A stretch of 64,000 nt of DNA from Loxodes magnus. Lineage: Eukaryota; Ciliophora; Karyorelictea; Loxodida; Loxodidae. The stretch covers positions 310,001 through 374,000 of the forward strand of contig CAMPDV010000298.1 in NCBI GenBank assembly GCA_946699065.1. Direction: 5' to 3'. Under the pieces are notes generated by a model. The model ran no database searches. It had not been told where the DNA came from and worked only from the letters and a program-made list of their open reading frames with translations. This document shows, piece after piece, positions 63,917 through 64,000 of this stretch; the stretch's first letter is position 1; each line of letters begins with the position of its first letter. The position numbers and the translations under genes were made by a program.

Positions 63917-64000
63917 TGGCACTATGCTTCTAAGGTTGACCTCTTTAAATTCACTTGTATTTGCTCTTATAAAAGTTCTGCTTTTTCTTGCGAATTCGCT
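63917..64000 (-). repeat. family B repeat, 3' end of a third copy, cut by the window edge
   Basis: GGCACTATGCTTCTAAGGTT followed by GACCTCTTTAAATTC resembles GGCGCTCTTATAGGTATTTC and AACCTCTAGACTG at 61650, the 3' boundary of family B copy 2, in the same orientation. The rest lies beyond the window. Confidence 0.35.

Noticed and set aside
1..64000. CRISPR arrays, rRNA, tRNA genes, bacterial-type operons
   Set aside because: No direct-repeat/spacer array, no rRNA-like block, and no tRNA that I could fold with confidence. Composition and code are those of a ciliate nucleus, so such prokaryotic features are not expected. A B-box-like GTTCGAGAT inside the 18398 repeat is too weak to call a tRNA-derived promoter.

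Overview
The window is about 64 kb of very AT-rich eukaryotic nuclear DNA, best explained as a ciliate. Clear coding regions are full of in-frame TAA and TAG, and they read as normal proteins only if TAA/TAG = Gln. TGA is also read inside genes, at positions where Trp is expected: LamG 'WHLV'-type positions, WD40 repeats, and a Trp written TGG in a paralog. TGA is also the only plausible terminator. A code with TAA/TAG = Gln and TGA = Trp or stop is known from karyorelictean ciliates (Loxodes-like), with Condylostoma as an alternative. Tetrahymena and Paramecium (TGA = stop only) do not fit. ORFs called with the standard code are fragments or shadows; all models here were read by eye with the ciliate code. 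Gene ends and introns are inferred.

Layout. 1-3.6 kb: gene-poor. 3.6-11.0 kb (+): a 1,714-residue surface protein (LamG-like domains, furin-like Cys-rich repeats, multi-pass membrane domain), followed by a shorter paralog with only the membrane domain and one 32-nt intron. 11-18.8 kb: retroelement ORF1-like remnants and short GC-richer repeats. 20.1-21.0 kb (-): an uncharacterised coiled-coil gene. 23.1-28.3 kb (-): a full-length paralog of the first large gene, head-to-head with an uncharacterised coiled-coil gene (28.3-29.3 kb, +). 33.7-37.8 kb (-): a third, dead paralog broken by retroelement insertions. 39.2-39.8 kb (+): a small hypothetical gene running into a GC-rich repeat. 42.3-44.0 kb (-): a coiled-coil/pentapeptide/WD40 gene with a 36-nt intron. 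44.1-49.0 kb (-): a decayed non-LTR retrotransposon whose ORF2 stops 34 bp before the WD40 start. 51.9-58.4 kb (+): a second non-LTR retrotransposon with a structured ~420-bp repeat at its 3' side. 59.6-60.6 kb (-): an LRR pseudogene cut off by another copy of that repeat. 61-64 kb: more repeats and homopolymer-rich DNA.

The host genes seen are mostly sensory or adhesion-type surface proteins and scaffold proteins (WD40, LRR, coiled coil). The rest is retroelement debris. The most interesting non-gene signal is a family of short repeats that share a terminal hairpin motif. Two long copies keep internal stems by compensatory base changes, which points to selection on RNA structure.
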